A stretch of 64,000 bases of DNA from Pleomorphomonas diazotrophica (GCF_002844595.1 NZ_PJNW01000003.1:1-64000), one strand, 5' to 3'; shown: positions 53,539 through 63,227, counted from the stretch's first letter. Notes: generated by a model from the sequence alone, not told the origin. Translations and numbers: made by a program.

Positions 53539-53564
53539 CGGCGGCCGCCTCAATGCGGCCGCCG
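53539..53564 (+). terminator. Hairpin after the DUF4142 gene
   Basis: A 10-bp perfect stem CGGCGGCCGC / GCGGCCGCCG, 6-nt loop, no T tract. Confidence 0.4.
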
Positions 53565-53582
53565 CCCCTTCAGGATGGCGCA

Positions 53583-53608
53583 GGAACCCTCGTGCCTCCT
53601 TCCGGGTT
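53583..53608 (+). promoter_or_regulatory. Possible EcfG-type promoter (relaxed match)
   Basis: GGAAC, 17-nt spacer, GGTT (GGAAC-N19-TT). 30 nt before the DUF2934 gene. Confidence 0.4.
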
Positions 53609-53637
53609 CTCCCCTCGGACATGAAAAGGAGCCGACA

Positions 53638-53925
53638 ATGGACGCCAACCGCGACGACGAAATCCGGGCCCGGGCCTATCAGCTTTGGGAAGAGGAAGGA
53701 CGGCCGGAAGGCCGCGCCGAACAGCACTGGTTCACCGCTCGGGAGAGCCTTGCCATCGAAGAGAACCAGGACTCGACCTATCTGCCGATCGACAGCGGTA
53801 CCGACGCCGAGCCGATTGAAGCCCTCGAGAACGCCGGCGAGTTTCCGACCCTCACCGACCAGGGAGAGCAGCGGATCCCGCGCCGCCCAAAGGAAGACGA
53901 TCCATCGCTGCCGGCAAACAGCTGA
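53638..53925 (+). CDS. DUF2934 protein (95 aa)
   Basis: The N-terminal DUF2934 motif is clear (DDEIRARAYQLWEEEGRPEG, HWFTARE); the acidic C-terminal half is disordered-looking. Small cytoplasmic proteins of unknown function, common in rhizobia. AAGGAG before the ATG at 53638. A relaxed EcfG-type site lies just upstream. Confidence 0.82.
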   Translation: MDANRDDEIRARAYQLWEEEGRPEGRAEQHWFTARESLAIEENQDSTYLPIDSGTDAEPIEALENAGEFPTLTDQGEQRIPRRPKEDDPSLPANS

Positions 53926-54143
53926 GATACGCTCTGGGCGGGTCCGACACCACGTTTGGCGTCCAAGGCGCCGACGGTGGTTTGGACCCGCTGCGCCGGT
54001 GTTCAGCCATGCCCAGACCGCAGGCGACGCCGTGAAACGCTCGTTGGCTCCCCAGCTGCCACCGCCGCGATGTCCTGCTACTCTCGATCGGTGCGCGAAC
54101 GGACGTTCCGACACGGTTAGGGAGCGGCACGAAAGGTTCTGGC

Positions 54144-55064
54144 ATGGCGCAGATGAACGACTCGCCACCTCGCGACGAGGTTCCGGCATCTTCCCACCGC
54201 TGGCAAGCGTTGATCTTTCTAGCCATCACCTTCAGCTTCTCCTGGTTAGTCGCCCTGGTTACCTGGAGAGCAGGCCTTTTGACGCCCGCAGCGCCTGGGA
54301 CATTTACCGCGGCTGCGATGTTTCTCTTCATGTGCGGTCCCGCCGTCGGCGCTGTGATCTGCGCTGCCGCCTTCGACAAGGGACGGGCGCGCCTCTCGCT
54401 CGGCCTTCGCTGGCCTTTCAACCGCTGGCTCCTTGCCGCCTGGCTGGTGCCCGCTCTGCTCGTCGCAACCTCCCTCGCGATCAGCCTCGCCTTGTCCAGC
54501 CGCGGCTTTCAGCCCCCGGTGGCGGCGCTTGAGGCAGCGATCCGGGCGGCCGGCGAGGATCCAGCCAAGGTCGGCTTGCCGCTGGAAGTGCTGGCGACCT
54601 TGCAAATCGGCATGTCGCTACTGCTCGCGCCGATCATCAACTGGCCGCTGTCGTTGTCCGAGGAACTCGGGTGGCGCGGCTGGCTCTGGAGCCGATGGAG
54701 ACCGCTCGGCTTCTGGCGTTGTTCCGTAATGATCGGCCTTGCCTGGGGCATCTGGCATGCGCCGCTCGTCGTTCTCGGGCACAACTACCCGACCTTGCCG
54801 CTAGCCGGTCCGCTTCTGATGATCCTGTGGTGCATGCTGATCAGCCCCGTCTTGCACCTGATCCGGGATTGCGGCGGATCGGTCTGGCACGCCGCGCTGT
54901 TCCACGGAACCATCAACGCACTTGGCTCGCTCAGCATCATGTTGCTGGCCGATCCCTCGATGCCGTGGCGCGGCATATTCGGCATTGGAGGTGGCATTGT
55001 GCTGGTGGCATCCGTGCTTGGTACATGGCTGGTCCGGAACGATGGAACGGCCGCGCGTCTTTGA
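54144..55064 (+). CDS. CPBP (Abi/CAAX-like) intramembrane metalloprotease (306 aa)
   Basis: About eight TM helices. The CPBP motifs are EELGWRGW (E173, E174, R178), WGIWHAPLVVLGH (H205) and VWHAALFHGTINAL (H249/H254). These form the glutamyl/metal protease site of the family. Cellular role unknown; alone on the plus strand, convergent with the next gene. Weak hairpin 55074-55108 lies between them. Confidence 0.88.
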   Translation: MAQMNDSPPRDEVPASSHRWQALIFLAITFSFSWLVALVTWRAGLLTPAAPGTFTAAAMFLFMCGPAVGAVICAAAFDKGRARLSLGLRWPFNRWLLAAWLVPALLVATSLAISLALSSRGFQPPVAALEAAIRAAGEDPAKVGLPLEVLATLQIGMSLLLAPIINWPLSLSEELGWRGWLWSRWRPLGFWRCSVMIGLAWGIWHAPLVVLGHNYPTLPLAGPLLMILWCMLISPVLHLIRDCGGSVWHAALFHGTINALGSLSIMLLADPSMPWRGIFGIGGGIVLVASVLGTWLVRNDGTAARL

Positions 55065-55117
55065 TGGAGCCCTTCAGCCTCTCACTTCCGCGTTCGACCA
55101 GAGGCTGAGCGACACGC

Positions 55118-55393
55118 TTATTGCGTTGTGACGTTGCCCTGATAATCGAGGCGGACCAGGGCCGGATTGCCATCGAGCCGGGCGCTGCCGCGCCACACAC
55201 CATCCGTCCCAAGCACGAGATCGGCGACGTGGGTGTAGCCGGCATCTTCGATCCAGGCCTTCGCCTGCGCTTGGGTGAAGCTGTTCTCACCCGTGAGGGG
55301 AACCTCCGCGACCGCCACCGTCGGCTCCTCGGCCTTGCCGGCCAGCGTGAGCGACACGAACAGCACGAACGCCCCTGCTGCGATCAGTTTCAT
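55118..55393 (-). CDS. 91-aa exported protein, unknown (PepSY-like?)
   Basis: Signal peptide MKLIAAGAFVLFVSLTLAGK, mature part about 70 residues with FTQAQAKAWIEDAGYTHVAD, LGTDGVWRGSARLDGNPA and VRLDYQGNV. The alternating strands and the start of a helix recall PepSY-type domains, but I do not assign it firmly. GGAAGGAC precedes the ATG at 55393, and a relaxed EcfG-type site (55428-55452) lies upstream, suggesting a stress-induced periplasmic protein. Confidence 0.7.
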   Translation of the reverse strand: MKLIAAGAFVLFVSLTLAGKAEEPTVAVAEVPLTGENSFTQAQAKAWIEDAGYTHVADLVLGTDGVWRGSARLDGNPALVRLDYQGNVTTQ

Positions 55394-55427
55394 GGCATGT
55401 CCTTCCGCGTTTGCGGGAATGGCGCCC

Positions 55428-55452
55428 AACAAACCGCAAGGATGATTGTTCC
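55428..55452 (-). promoter_or_regulatory. Possible EcfG-type promoter (relaxed match)
   Basis: Minus strand: GGAAC (55452-55448), 16-nt spacer, TGTT (55431-55428). 34 nt before the 91-aa exported protein. Confidence 0.45.
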
Positions 55453-55637
55453 CCAAAAAAGTTGCTCTGTGAAAGCGCCCGGCAAGTCGCAGGCCAGCCT
55501 CGCCCGATGCGGTGCCACCGGCAAGGCCCCTTCTCGGGCGTGCCGGGCGGTACATCGGCCTTGGACATACAGCGGAAAATCTCGGTCCACCGGAATCCTC
55601 CAAGCGCCGCTTGACGGCCCAAACAAGCTGGATTATT

Positions 55638-55652
55638 CGTATCAGTAATACG
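55638..55652. promoter_or_regulatory. Inverted repeat at the LacI-regulator promoter
   Basis: CGTAT-CAGTA-ATACG, a perfect 5-bp inverted repeat 30 nt before the regulator ATG, in an AT-rich stretch. Candidate autoregulatory operator. Confidence 0.45.
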
Positions 55653-55682
55653 TATAAGAAGACAACGGGCGGAAACAATCCC

Positions 55683-56684
55683 ATGAAGCGTCCCACGCAG
55701 AAAGACGTCGCCAAGCTGGCGGGCGTCTCGCAGGCGGCTGTGTCCATGGTGCTGAGCGGCACCGGCGCGCCAACGGTGTCGCCGGACACCTGGATGCGCA
55801 TCACCGAAGCGGCCAAGACGCTTGGCTACGCGCCGAACCGCTTTGCGCAGGCACTCAAGACGCGACGGACGATGACCATCGCCTGCATCGTTCCGGACAT
55901 CACCAACCCCTTCTATCCAGTGCTGATCCGCGGTGTGCAGGCCGTGGCGCAGGAGGGCGCCTATGACGTCATCACCGTCAACACCGATGGTGACCCTGCC
56001 CGCGAGCGGCATTTCCTCGATTGGGCGCATCAGGGCCGGGTGGATGGGGTCATCGGCGTGTTCTTCACCCTCAAGGCGACGGATTTCCGCTCGCTGGTCG
56101 AGGCCGGCGTACCGGTGGTGCGCATCGAGTCGGCCCGCAAGAAGGGGGGCGATATCGCCATTGACGACATCTTCGTCGACAGTCGCGCCGCCGCCCATGC
56201 CGTCGTCGACTATCTTGTCGGCCGCGGCCACCGCCGCATCGCCATGCTGGCTGGCACCGGCGGCCCGCAGCGTGTGCGGGTCGAGGGCTATCGTGAGGCC
56301 ATGGCTACCGCAGGTGCGGCCCCCTCCGTCACCATCACCGAAGCCTTCAGTGAGGAGGCCGGCTTCACCGCCGCTCAGTCGATCCTCGAAAGCGGCTACG
56401 AACCGACGGCCATCTTCGCGGCGAATGACCTGATGGCGATCGGCGTCATGCGGGCGCTACGCGATCGCGGTCTCCGGATACCCGAGGACGTCGCGGTGGT
56501 CGGCTTCGACGATATTTCCCCGGCGAGCCTGGTTTCACCGCCACTGACCACCGTCAGCCAGTTTCAGGCGCGCATGGGCGAGTTGGCGGCCGAGGCGCTG
56601 CTTCAACGCCTGCGCGGCCTCAGACCACCTTCGGGGACCACGGAGGAAGTGCGCTTTCAGCTCATCGAACGCGCGTCGGCTTGA
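55683..56684 (+). CDS. LacI-family regulator of the adjoining ABC operon (333 aa)
   Basis: HTH ([20 protein letters not shown], residues 5-25), hinge helix ([12 protein letters not shown]), and the sugar-binding domain with the classic [20 protein letters not shown] start and [20 protein letters not shown] end. Directly upstream of, and co-directional with, the sugar ABC transporter operon (164 nt), so it probably controls it. Ligand unknown. Confidence 0.92.
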   Translation: MKRPTQKDVAKLAGVSQAAVSMVLSGTGAPTVSPDTWMRITEAAKTLGYAPNRFAQALKTRRTMTIACIVPDITNPFYPVLIRGVQAVAQEGAYDVITVNTDGDPARERHFLDWAHQGRVDGVIGVFFTLKATDFRSLVEAGVPVVRIESARKKGGDIAIDDIFVDSRAAAHAVVDYLVGRGHRRIAMLAGTGGPQRVRVEGYREAMATAGAAPSVTITEAFSEEAGFTAAQSILESGYEPTAIFAANDLMAIGVMRALRDRGLRIPEDVAVVGFDDISPASLVSPPLTTVSQFQARMGELAAEALLQRLRGLRPPSGTTEEVRFQLIERASA

Positions 56685-56847
56685 AGCGTTCGGCCGTAGA
56701 GCGCGCACGATAGGGGAGTTCGCCGCCGGTATGCGCCGGTCGGCAAGGGACCGGATCTACCGGTCGGGAGAGGAGCCGGATCACGCGGTCGACATAATCG
56801 AGCCAGCAAACGCGTCACCCGGAAAGAACAACAAGGTGGAGGACACA

Positions 56848-58167
56848 ATGGACAGACGGACATTTCTCGCGGGAAGCCTGGGCGTTTCCCTCGTACCCTT
56901 CATGAGCCGATTGGCTTTCGCTGCCGGCAAGCCGGTGACGTGGTGGTATGAAAGTGCCGCGCCGGCGCAGCAGGAGGCCATCGCCAAGGTGCTGGTCGGC
57001 GGCTTCAATGCCGCTCATCCCGATTACAGTCTGACGGTCGACTATCGCGGTTCCGAACTCGACAAGCAGATGCGCGTAGCGCTCCTGTCCGGCAACGGCC
57101 CCGATGTGGTCTACACCGCCGGTCCGAGCTATGTGGCGCCGATGGCCCGCGCCGGCCAGTTGCTGGCGCTCGACGACTATGCCGAGAAGCTCGGCTGGAA
57201 CAAGCGCATCCTGCCGGTCTTCCTGGAAATGGGCAAATATGACGGCAAGCTCTACGCCGTGCCCAAGACCTACGAAACGCTAGGTCTGTTCTACAACAAG
57301 GCCGTGCTCGAAAAGAACGGCTGGAAGGCACCGACCACGCTGGCCGAGATGGAAGCGCTGGCCGACGAGGCTCTCAAGGCCAAGCTCGTACCCTTCGCAT
57401 CCGGCAACGCCGGCTGGCGCGGCAACAACGAGCATTACGTCACCATCGCCTTCAACTCGATCGCCGGGCCGGAGAATGTCTATAAGGCGCTCAAGGGCGA
57501 AATCCCCTGGACGGCCGAGCCCTTCGTGGCGGCCATCAACAAGCTGAACGACTGGTGGCAGAAGGGCTATTTCGGCCCTGACTATTTCTCGCTCGAGACC
57601 GAGCAGTTCTTCGCCCAGATGGCTGCCGGCAAGTCGCCGATGCTGCCGAGCGGCACCTGGCACTTCCAGTACATCCAGTCCTACTTCAAGGACAACGCCG
57701 ACCAGTGCGGCTTCGTCGGCTTCCCGAGCGCCGACGGGCTCGGCGCCCCGGTCTACGCGCTGGGCGTCGGCTCGACCCTGTCGATCGCCGCAGCCTCGCA
57801 GAATCCCGACGGCGCCGCCGCCGCCATCGACTATGTCTTCTCGCCGGAGTTCTACGGCGCCATGAACTCCGTCTGGCAGGGCGAGTGGAACACGCCGCTC
57901 GAAGACCTCAGCATGGTCAAGATCAGCGACACGGTGCCGGCCCTCTATGCCGAGACCATGAAAACGCTGGCCGACGCGGTGGGCGACAACAAATACGGCT
58001 ATACGTCCTGGACCTTCCTGCCGCCGGCCACCGACACGCAGCTCATCAACGGCATCGAAGAGGTCTGGCTCGGCCGGTCGACCGTCGCCGACTATCTCGC
58101 GCAGCTCGACGCCACGTTCCAGCAGGAAAAGGCGGAGGGCAAGGTGCCGGCTGTACCGGCCCGCTGA
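56848..58167 (+). CDS. Carbohydrate ABC transporter substrate-binding protein (439 aa)
   Basis: Family 1 extracellular solute-binding protein. The N-terminus MDRRTFLAGSLGVSLVPF resembles a Tat signal (twin Arg before a hydrophobic core, cleavage near AFAAGK). Typical GPDVVYTAGPSYVAPMARAG and LYAVPKTYETLGLFYNK motifs follow. GGAGG before the ATG at 56848. First structural gene of the operon SBP-permease-permease-ADP-ribosylglycohydrolase-ATPase. Sugar not identified. Confidence 0.92.
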   Translation: MDRRTFLAGSLGVSLVPFMSRLAFAAGKPVTWWYESAAPAQQEAIAKVLVGGFNAAHPDYSLTVDYRGSELDKQMRVALLSGNGPDVVYTAGPSYVAPMARAGQLLALDDYAEKLGWNKRILPVFLEMGKYDGKLYAVPKTYETLGLFYNKAVLEKNGWKAPTTLAEMEALADEALKAKLVPFASGNAGWRGNNEHYVTIAFNSIAGPENVYKALKGEIPWTAEPFVAAINKLNDWWQKGYFGPDYFSLETEQFFAQMAAGKSPMLPSGTWHFQYIQSYFKDNADQCGFVGFPSADGLGAPVYALGVGSTLSIAAASQNPDGAAAAIDYVFSPEFYGAMNSVWQGEWNTPLEDLSMVKISDTVPALYAETMKTLADAVGDNKYGYTSWTFLPPATDTQLINGIEEVWLGRSTVADYLAQLDATFQQEKAEGKVPAVPAR

Positions 58168-58323
58168 CATCGGAGCGGCGTGTGTTCTTGTGAACGCCCG
58201 CCGTTCCATTCCCCGGTGTTCGCATCGTCTCGACGGGAGATCGGTTCCCGTGTTTCCGGACGGTGCCCCAGCTCGACGGATGGAAGCGGCTCCGGCCGCT
58301 TCCGCTCGCCGGAGACAATCCGC

Positions 58324-59169
58324 ATGCATCGCCTCTATCTGATCCCGACGTTGCTCATCAACGTCGCCATCATCTTCATTCCCGCCGCGCTGACCATCGC
58401 GCTCGCCTTCTGCCGGTGGGACGGTATGGGCATACCTGTGTTCGTCGGGCTGGCCAACTTCCGCCAGCTCCTGGCCGACCGCGTGTTCTGGATGGCGCTC
58501 GGCAACAACGTGATCTGGACGGCCATCTTCCTCACGGTTCCGATCGCCATGGGGCTGCTCGCCGCAACCATGATGCTGGTCGCCCGCCGCGGCAGCGCCT
58601 TCTTCCAGGTCATCTATTTCCTGCCGATGGTGATCGCCACCGCCATTACCGCCCGTGTCTGGCAGGGCATGATCTATTCGCCCCTGACCGGCATCGCCGG
58701 CCTCATCACCCGCGCCGGTTTCCCGGTTCCCAACCCGCTGACCCAGACCTCGACCGCCCTTTACGGCATTGCCGTCGTCGACCTCTGGCACTGGTGGGGT
58801 TTCCTCTGCGTCATCTTCTTCGCGGCGTTGCGCCAGGTACCGCAGGAGCAGATCGAAGCGGCGCGCATCGAAGGCGCCAGCTTCTGGCAGATGCTGCGCT
58901 ACGTTCTGCTGCCCGGCATCCGGCCGACCATCACGCTGATGATGATCATGACCATCATCTGGTCGTTCCTGGTGTTCGACTTCGTCTACATCCTGACCCA
59001 GGGCGGCCCGGCCTTCTCGAGCGAAGTACTGTCGACGCTGGCCTACCGCAGCGCCTTCTACGATCTCGCGGTCGGCAAGGCGGCCGCCGTCGCCGTGGTG
59101 ATCAGCCTGTTCGGCCTTGCGACCACCGCCGTCTACATCCGCCTGCAGGCGAAGGAGTTCGACCAATGA
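58324..59169 (+). CDS. Carbohydrate ABC permease 1, MalF-type (281 aa)
   Basis: Six TM helices, EAA loop in QEQIEAARIEGASFWQMLRY. ATG at 58324 with GGAGA upstream; an upstream reading from 58180 lacks conserved sequence. 156 nt from the SBP stop, 4-nt overlap with permease 2. Confidence 0.93.
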   Translation: MHRLYLIPTLLINVAIIFIPAALTIALAFCRWDGMGIPVFVGLANFRQLLADRVFWMALGNNVIWTAIFLTVPIAMGLLAATMMLVARRGSAFFQVIYFLPMVIATAITARVWQGMIYSPLTGIAGLITRAGFPVPNPLTQTSTALYGIAVVDLWHWWGFLCVIFFAALRQVPQEQIEAARIEGASFWQMLRYVLLPGIRPTITLMMIMTIIWSFLVFDFVYILTQGGPAFSSEVLSTLAYRSAFYDLAVGKAAAVAVVISLFGLATTAVYIRLQAKEFDQ

Positions 59170-59999
59170 GGCTGATCGAAAGCCGGACGACCTTCGTCCT
59201 CACCTACACGGCGCTGGCGATCCTCCTCTTGATCACCCTGTTCCCGATCGCCCTTCTGGTGCTCAACTCGCTGAAGCCGGCAACGCAGATCGTTCAGAGC
59301 CCGCTTGCCTGGCCGGAGGTCTACCGCTGGGACAACTTCGTCCGGGCCTGGAACGACGCCCGCTTCGGCACCACCATGCTCAACTCGGCGATGCTGGCGG
59401 CGCTGACCATCGTTCTGGTCTGCTCCACCGGCTCGCTCACCGCCTACGTGCTGGCCCGCCGCAAGATCAAGAGCTGGAAGATCGTCACCTTCTACCTGCT
59501 CGCCACGACAACGGCACCGATCCAGCTGTTCCTGTTCCCGCTCTACTTCGGCTTCGCCAAGCTCGGGCTGATCAACAATGTCTTCGCGGTGTCGCTGATC
59601 TACACGGCGATCTATTCGCCCTTCGCGGTGATGCTGCTCAGGACCTACTTCCTCGCCGTTCCCAAGGAGCTTGAGGAGGCGGCTCTGATCGACGGCGCCA
59701 CCCACTGGCAGGTGTTTTCCAAGGTGATGCTGCCGATCGTCTCGCCCGGGATCCTAACCGTGGCGCTGATCATCGGCCTCTATTCCTGGAACGAGTTCCT
59801 GATCGCCACGACCTTCCTGCAGCGAACCGACCGTCTGACCGCCGTCGTCTCCTTCTTCCTGCTGTCCGGCCAATACACCTCCGACTGGGGTGAGATCATG
59901 GCCGCAGCCCTCATCATCGTGCTGCCGGTGATCGTCCTGTTCATCGCCCTGCAGCGCCGCTTCATCGAAGGCATGGCCGGCGGTTCGGTCAAAGGCTGA
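59166..59999 (+). CDS. Carbohydrate ABC permease 2, MalG-type (277 aa)
   Basis: Six TM helices and the EAA loop PKELEEAALIDGATHWQVFS. Overlaps permease 1 by 4 nt. Forms the heterodimeric channel with it. Confidence 0.93.
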   Translation: MRLIESRTTFVLTYTALAILLLITLFPIALLVLNSLKPATQIVQSPLAWPEVYRWDNFVRAWNDARFGTTMLNSAMLAALTIVLVCSTGSLTAYVLARRKIKSWKIVTFYLLATTTAPIQLFLFPLYFGFAKLGLINNVFAVSLIYTAIYSPFAVMLLRTYFLAVPKELEEAALIDGATHWQVFSKVMLPIVSPGILTVALIIGLYSWNEFLIATTFLQRTDRLTAVVSFFLLSGQYTSDWGEIMAAALIIVLPVIVLFIALQRRFIEGMAGGSVKG

Positions 60000-60035
60000 A
60001 CCCCGCGTTCCCGCAACACCTACCGGAGAGTTCCG

Positions 60036-62144
60036 ATGTCCCTCCCCTCCGACTATCTCGAACGCGTCTACGCCGGCGTCCTTGGCAAGCTGATCGGCGT
60101 CTACCTTGGCCGGCCCTTCGAGGGCTGGACCTATGCCAAGATCATGGAGAAGCTCGGCCCCATCGACTATTACGTCCATGAGCGGCTCGGCCAGCAGCTC
60201 GTCGTCACCGATGACGATGTCGCAGGCACCTTCACCTTCCTGCGGGCGCTCGAAGACTACGGCGTCTCCCCCGACCTCTCGTCGGAAGACATCGGCAAGG
60301 CCTGGCTCAACTATCTGATCGAGCACCGGTCCATCCTCTGGTGGGGCGGCAACGGCAACTCGACCGAGCACACTGCCTGGCTCAACCTCAAGCGCGGCAT
60401 CGCCGCACCAGCCTCGGGTTCGATCGAAGTCAACGGATCGACGGTGGCCGAGCAGATCGGCGCCCAGATCTTCATCGACGGCTGGGCCATGGTGGCGCCG
60501 GGCCAGCCCGAGCTCGCCGCCCGTCTCGCCCGCGCCGCCGGCCGGGTCAGCCACGACGGCGAAGCCGTCCACGCCGCCGCGCTATGGGCGGCGATGGAAG
60601 CGGAAGCCTTCGTCTCCAGCGATGTCGATCATCTGATCGATACCGGCCTTTCGGTCGTCCCCAAGGACTGCCTGATCGCCCGGCTGATCGCCGACATCCG
60701 CCGCTGGCATTCTGAGAACCCCGACTGGCTGACGACGCGGCAGCTTATCCAGGACACTTATGGTTACGACAAGTTCCCAGGCAATTGCCATGTCGTGCCC
60801 AACCACGCGTTGATGATCATGGCGATCCTCTACGCACCGCACGACTTCCAGGCGGCGCAGCGCATCGTCAACACCGCAGGCTGGGATACTGACTGCAATG
60901 CCGGCAATGTCGGCTGCCTCTCAGGCCTGATGCTCGGCCTCGATGGCATCGAGGCCGGTCCCGACTGGCGCGGCCCGGTTGCTGATCGCCTTTTGATCTC
61001 GTCCGCCGACGGCGGCAACGGCATCAACGATGCGGTGCGCATCGCCTATTACGTCGCCAATCTCGGCCGAAAACTGGCCGGCGAAGCGCCGCTGCCCTCC
61101 CCCAAGGACGGCGCCCGCTTCCATTTCTCTCTGCCTGGCAGCGTCCAGGGTTTCCGGCCCGACGCGAGATCGAACGCCAACCCGGCGCTTCGCGTTTCCA
61201 ATGCCGCCTTCGGTACGGGCCGGGCTCTGGAGATCGCCTACACCGCGCTTGCTCCGGGACAGGTGGCCGCCGCAACGACGCCGACCTTCGCGCCGCCGAC
61301 CGTCACGGACATGCGCACCTACGAGCTGATGGCGACGCCGACCATCTATCCCGGGCAGATGGTGCGGGCGCGCGTGGTCGCGCCCAGAGAGAACTCGGGC
61401 GCCGTTGATGTGCGCCTGACGCTGAAGGTGTTCGGCGAGAAGGATCGTCTCAGCAATGTCGACGGCAAGCCGGTGAAGCTGGTTCCAGGCGCCGAGACGG
61501 TTCTGGAATGGCGCCTGCCCGAGTTCGATGGCCAGCCGATCGGCGAGGTCGGCATCGCCGTCACCACCCAGGCCCAAAGGGCCGACGGTCGCGTGCTCGT
61601 TGACTGGTTGCGCTGGGATGGTGCGCCGGAGGTCACGCTGCGCCGGCCGAAGGCGGACAGCGACTTCTGGCGCATGGCCTGGGTCAACGGCGTCAGCTTC
61701 TTCTCCAAGCTGTTCCCGCCGAGCTTCCGCATTTCCCAGGCGGTCGGCGAAGGCATGGTCAGCCACGGCACGCGGGAATGGACCGACTACGCTGTGAAGA
61801 CCGACCTTACGGTTCATCTCGGCAGCTACGGCGGCCTCGCCGTCCGTGTCCAGGGCCTGCGTCGATACTATGGCATCCGCCTCGTTCGCGACGGCCGTCT
61901 GCAGATCGTGAGGGTTCGCGACGAGACCGTGACGGTACTGGCCGAGGCGCCCTTCGATTTCGCCTTTGAAAAGGCGGTACCGATGGAGATCCGGGTCCGC
62001 GACCGCGTCATATCCGCCTTGGCGGGAGGGATAAGTCTCGAAGCCCGCGACGACAGCGACACGGCTTTGACCGATGGCGGCATCGGTCTCGTCATCCATG
62101 AAGGTGCGCTGTCGACAGACTATGTCAGCGTGTCGGCCGCCTGA
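60036..62144 (+). CDS. ADP-ribosylglycohydrolase-family enzyme with C-terminal beta-rich domain (702 aa)
   Basis: The N-terminal about 350 residues are an ADP-ribosylglycohydrolase (DraG/ARH) fold: GVLGKLIGVYLGRPFEGW start, metal-binding TDDDVAGTF (about residues 58-66) and GWDTDCNAGNVG (family form GxDTDT). The C-terminal half (about 365-700) is beta-rich, likely a carbohydrate-binding or jelly-roll module. Its place between sugar permeases and ATPase suggests that it cleaves an N- or O-glycoside of ribose or another sugar brought in by the transporter, rather than modifying proteins. No signal peptide, so cytoplasmic. Confidence 0.85.
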   Translation: MSLPSDYLERVYAGVLGKLIGVYLGRPFEGWTYAKIMEKLGPIDYYVHERLGQQLVVTDDDVAGTFTFLRALEDYGVSPDLSSEDIGKAWLNYLIEHRSILWWGGNGNSTEHTAWLNLKRGIAAPASGSIEVNGSTVAEQIGAQIFIDGWAMVAPGQPELAARLARAAGRVSHDGEAVHAAALWAAMEAEAFVSSDVDHLIDTGLSVVPKDCLIARLIADIRRWHSENPDWLTTRQLIQDTYGYDKFPGNCHVVPNHALMIMAILYAPHDFQAAQRIVNTAGWDTDCNAGNVGCLSGLMLGLDGIEAGPDWRGPVADRLLISSADGGNGINDAVRIAYYVANLGRKLAGEAPLPSPKDGARFHFSLPGSVQGFRPDARSNANPALRVSNAAFGTGRALEIAYTALAPGQVAAATTPTFAPPTVTDMRTYELMATPTIYPGQMVRARVVAPRENSGAVDVRLTLKVFGEKDRLSNVDGKPVKLVPGAETVLEWRLPEFDGQPIGEVGIAVTTQAQRADGRVLVDWLRWDGAPEVTLRRPKADSDFWRMAWVNGVSFFSKLFPPSFRISQAVGEGMVSHGTREWTDYAVKTDLTVHLGSYGGLAVRVQGLRRYYGIRLVRDGRLQIVRVRDETVTVLAEAPFDFAFEKAVPMEIRVRDRVISALAGGISLEARDDSDTALTDGGIGLVIHEGALSTDYVSVSAA

Positions 62145-62165
62145 GACCGGACAAGGAGAAACAGC

Positions 62166-63227
62166 ATGGCTTCGGTCTCGATCCGCGACGTGATGAAAGC
62201 CTTTGGCGCCGCCAAGGTGATCCACGGCGTGTCCGTCGACATCGCCGACGGTGAGTTCGTGGTGCTGGTCGGACCATCCGGCTGCGGCAAGTCGACGCTG
62301 CTCCGGATGATCGCCGGCCTCGAGGATATCTCGGGCGGCACCATCTCCATTGGCGGCCAGGTGGTCAACGACCTGCCGCCCAAGGCGCGCGACATATCCA
62401 TGGTGTTCCAGAACTATGCGCTCTATCCGCATATGACGGTGGCGCAGAACATGGCCTTCTCGCTGACGCTGGCCGGAGCGCCAGCGGCTGAGAAGGAGCA
62501 GAAGGTCAATGCGGCGGCGGAAATCCTCGGCCTCACCCCGCTGCTCGACCGCTATCCGCGCCAACTGTCCGGCGGCCAGCGGCAGCGTGTCGCCATGGGC
62601 CGGTCGATCGTCCGCAACCCCCAGGTCTTCCTGTTCGACGAGCCGCTCTCCAACCTCGACGCCAAGCTGCGCGTCTCCATGCGCGCCGAGATCAAGGCGC
62701 TGCACCGGCGTCTCGGCACCACCACGGTCTATGTGACGCATGACCAGGTGGAGGCGATGACACTGGCCGACCGCATCGTGGTCATGCAGGCCGGCCGCGT
62801 CGAACAGGCGGGGGCGCCGATCGAACTCTACGATCGTCCGGAGAACACCTTCGTCGCCCAGTTCATCGGCTCCCCCTCGATGAACATCCTCCCGGGGCGG
62901 CGCCAGGGAAGCGGCATCATGCTCGAAAACGGCGGCATGGTCGCCGCTTCCCTCCCCTCACACATCGAGGAAGGGCGACGCATACTGGTCGGCAAGCGCC
63001 CCGAGAACATCCGCCTCGCGGACACCGGCGGCCTTTCGGCCACCGTCAAGGTGGTCGAGCCGACGGGGTCGGAGACCTATGCCGTGTTCGATATCGGCGG
63101 CGAGGAGGTGGTCGGCCTGTTCCGGGAACGTGTCGAGCTTCACGAGCAGCAGACGGTGCGCCTGTCGTTCGACGATGGCCCGCTCCATCTGTTCGATGCG
63201 GAGACGAAACGCCGTCTGCCCGATTGA
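62166..63227 (+). CDS. Carbohydrate ABC transporter ATP-binding protein, MalK/UgpC-type (353 aa)
   Basis: Walker A GPSGCGKST, Q-loop VFQNYALYPHMTV, signature LSGGQRQRV, Walker B VFLFDEPLSNLDAKLR, switch His YVTHDQVEAMT, then the C-terminal TOBE/OB region. Last gene of the ABC operon, 21 nt after the glycohydrolase gene. Convergent with a second ATPase. Confidence 0.94.
   Translation: MASVSIRDVMKAFGAAKVIHGVSVDIADGEFVVLVGPSGCGKSTLLRMIAGLEDISGGTISIGGQVVNDLPPKARDISMVFQNYALYPHMTVAQNMAFSLTLAGAPAAEKEQKVNAAAEILGLTPLLDRYPRQLSGGQRQRVAMGRSIVRNPQVFLFDEPLSNLDAKLRVSMRAEIKALHRRLGTTTVYVTHDQVEAMTLADRIVVMQAGRVEQAGAPIELYDRPENTFVAQFIGSPSMNILPGRRQGSGIMLENGGMVAASLPSHIEEGRRILVGKRPENIRLADTGGLSATVKVVEPTGSETYAVFDIGGEEVVGLFRERVELHEQQTVRLSFDDGPLHLFDAETKRRLPD

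Noticed and set aside
55074-55108. 9-bp inverted repeat between the CPBP gene and the 91-aa ORF
   Set aside because: Loop of 17 nt and no T tract; too weak to call a terminator.
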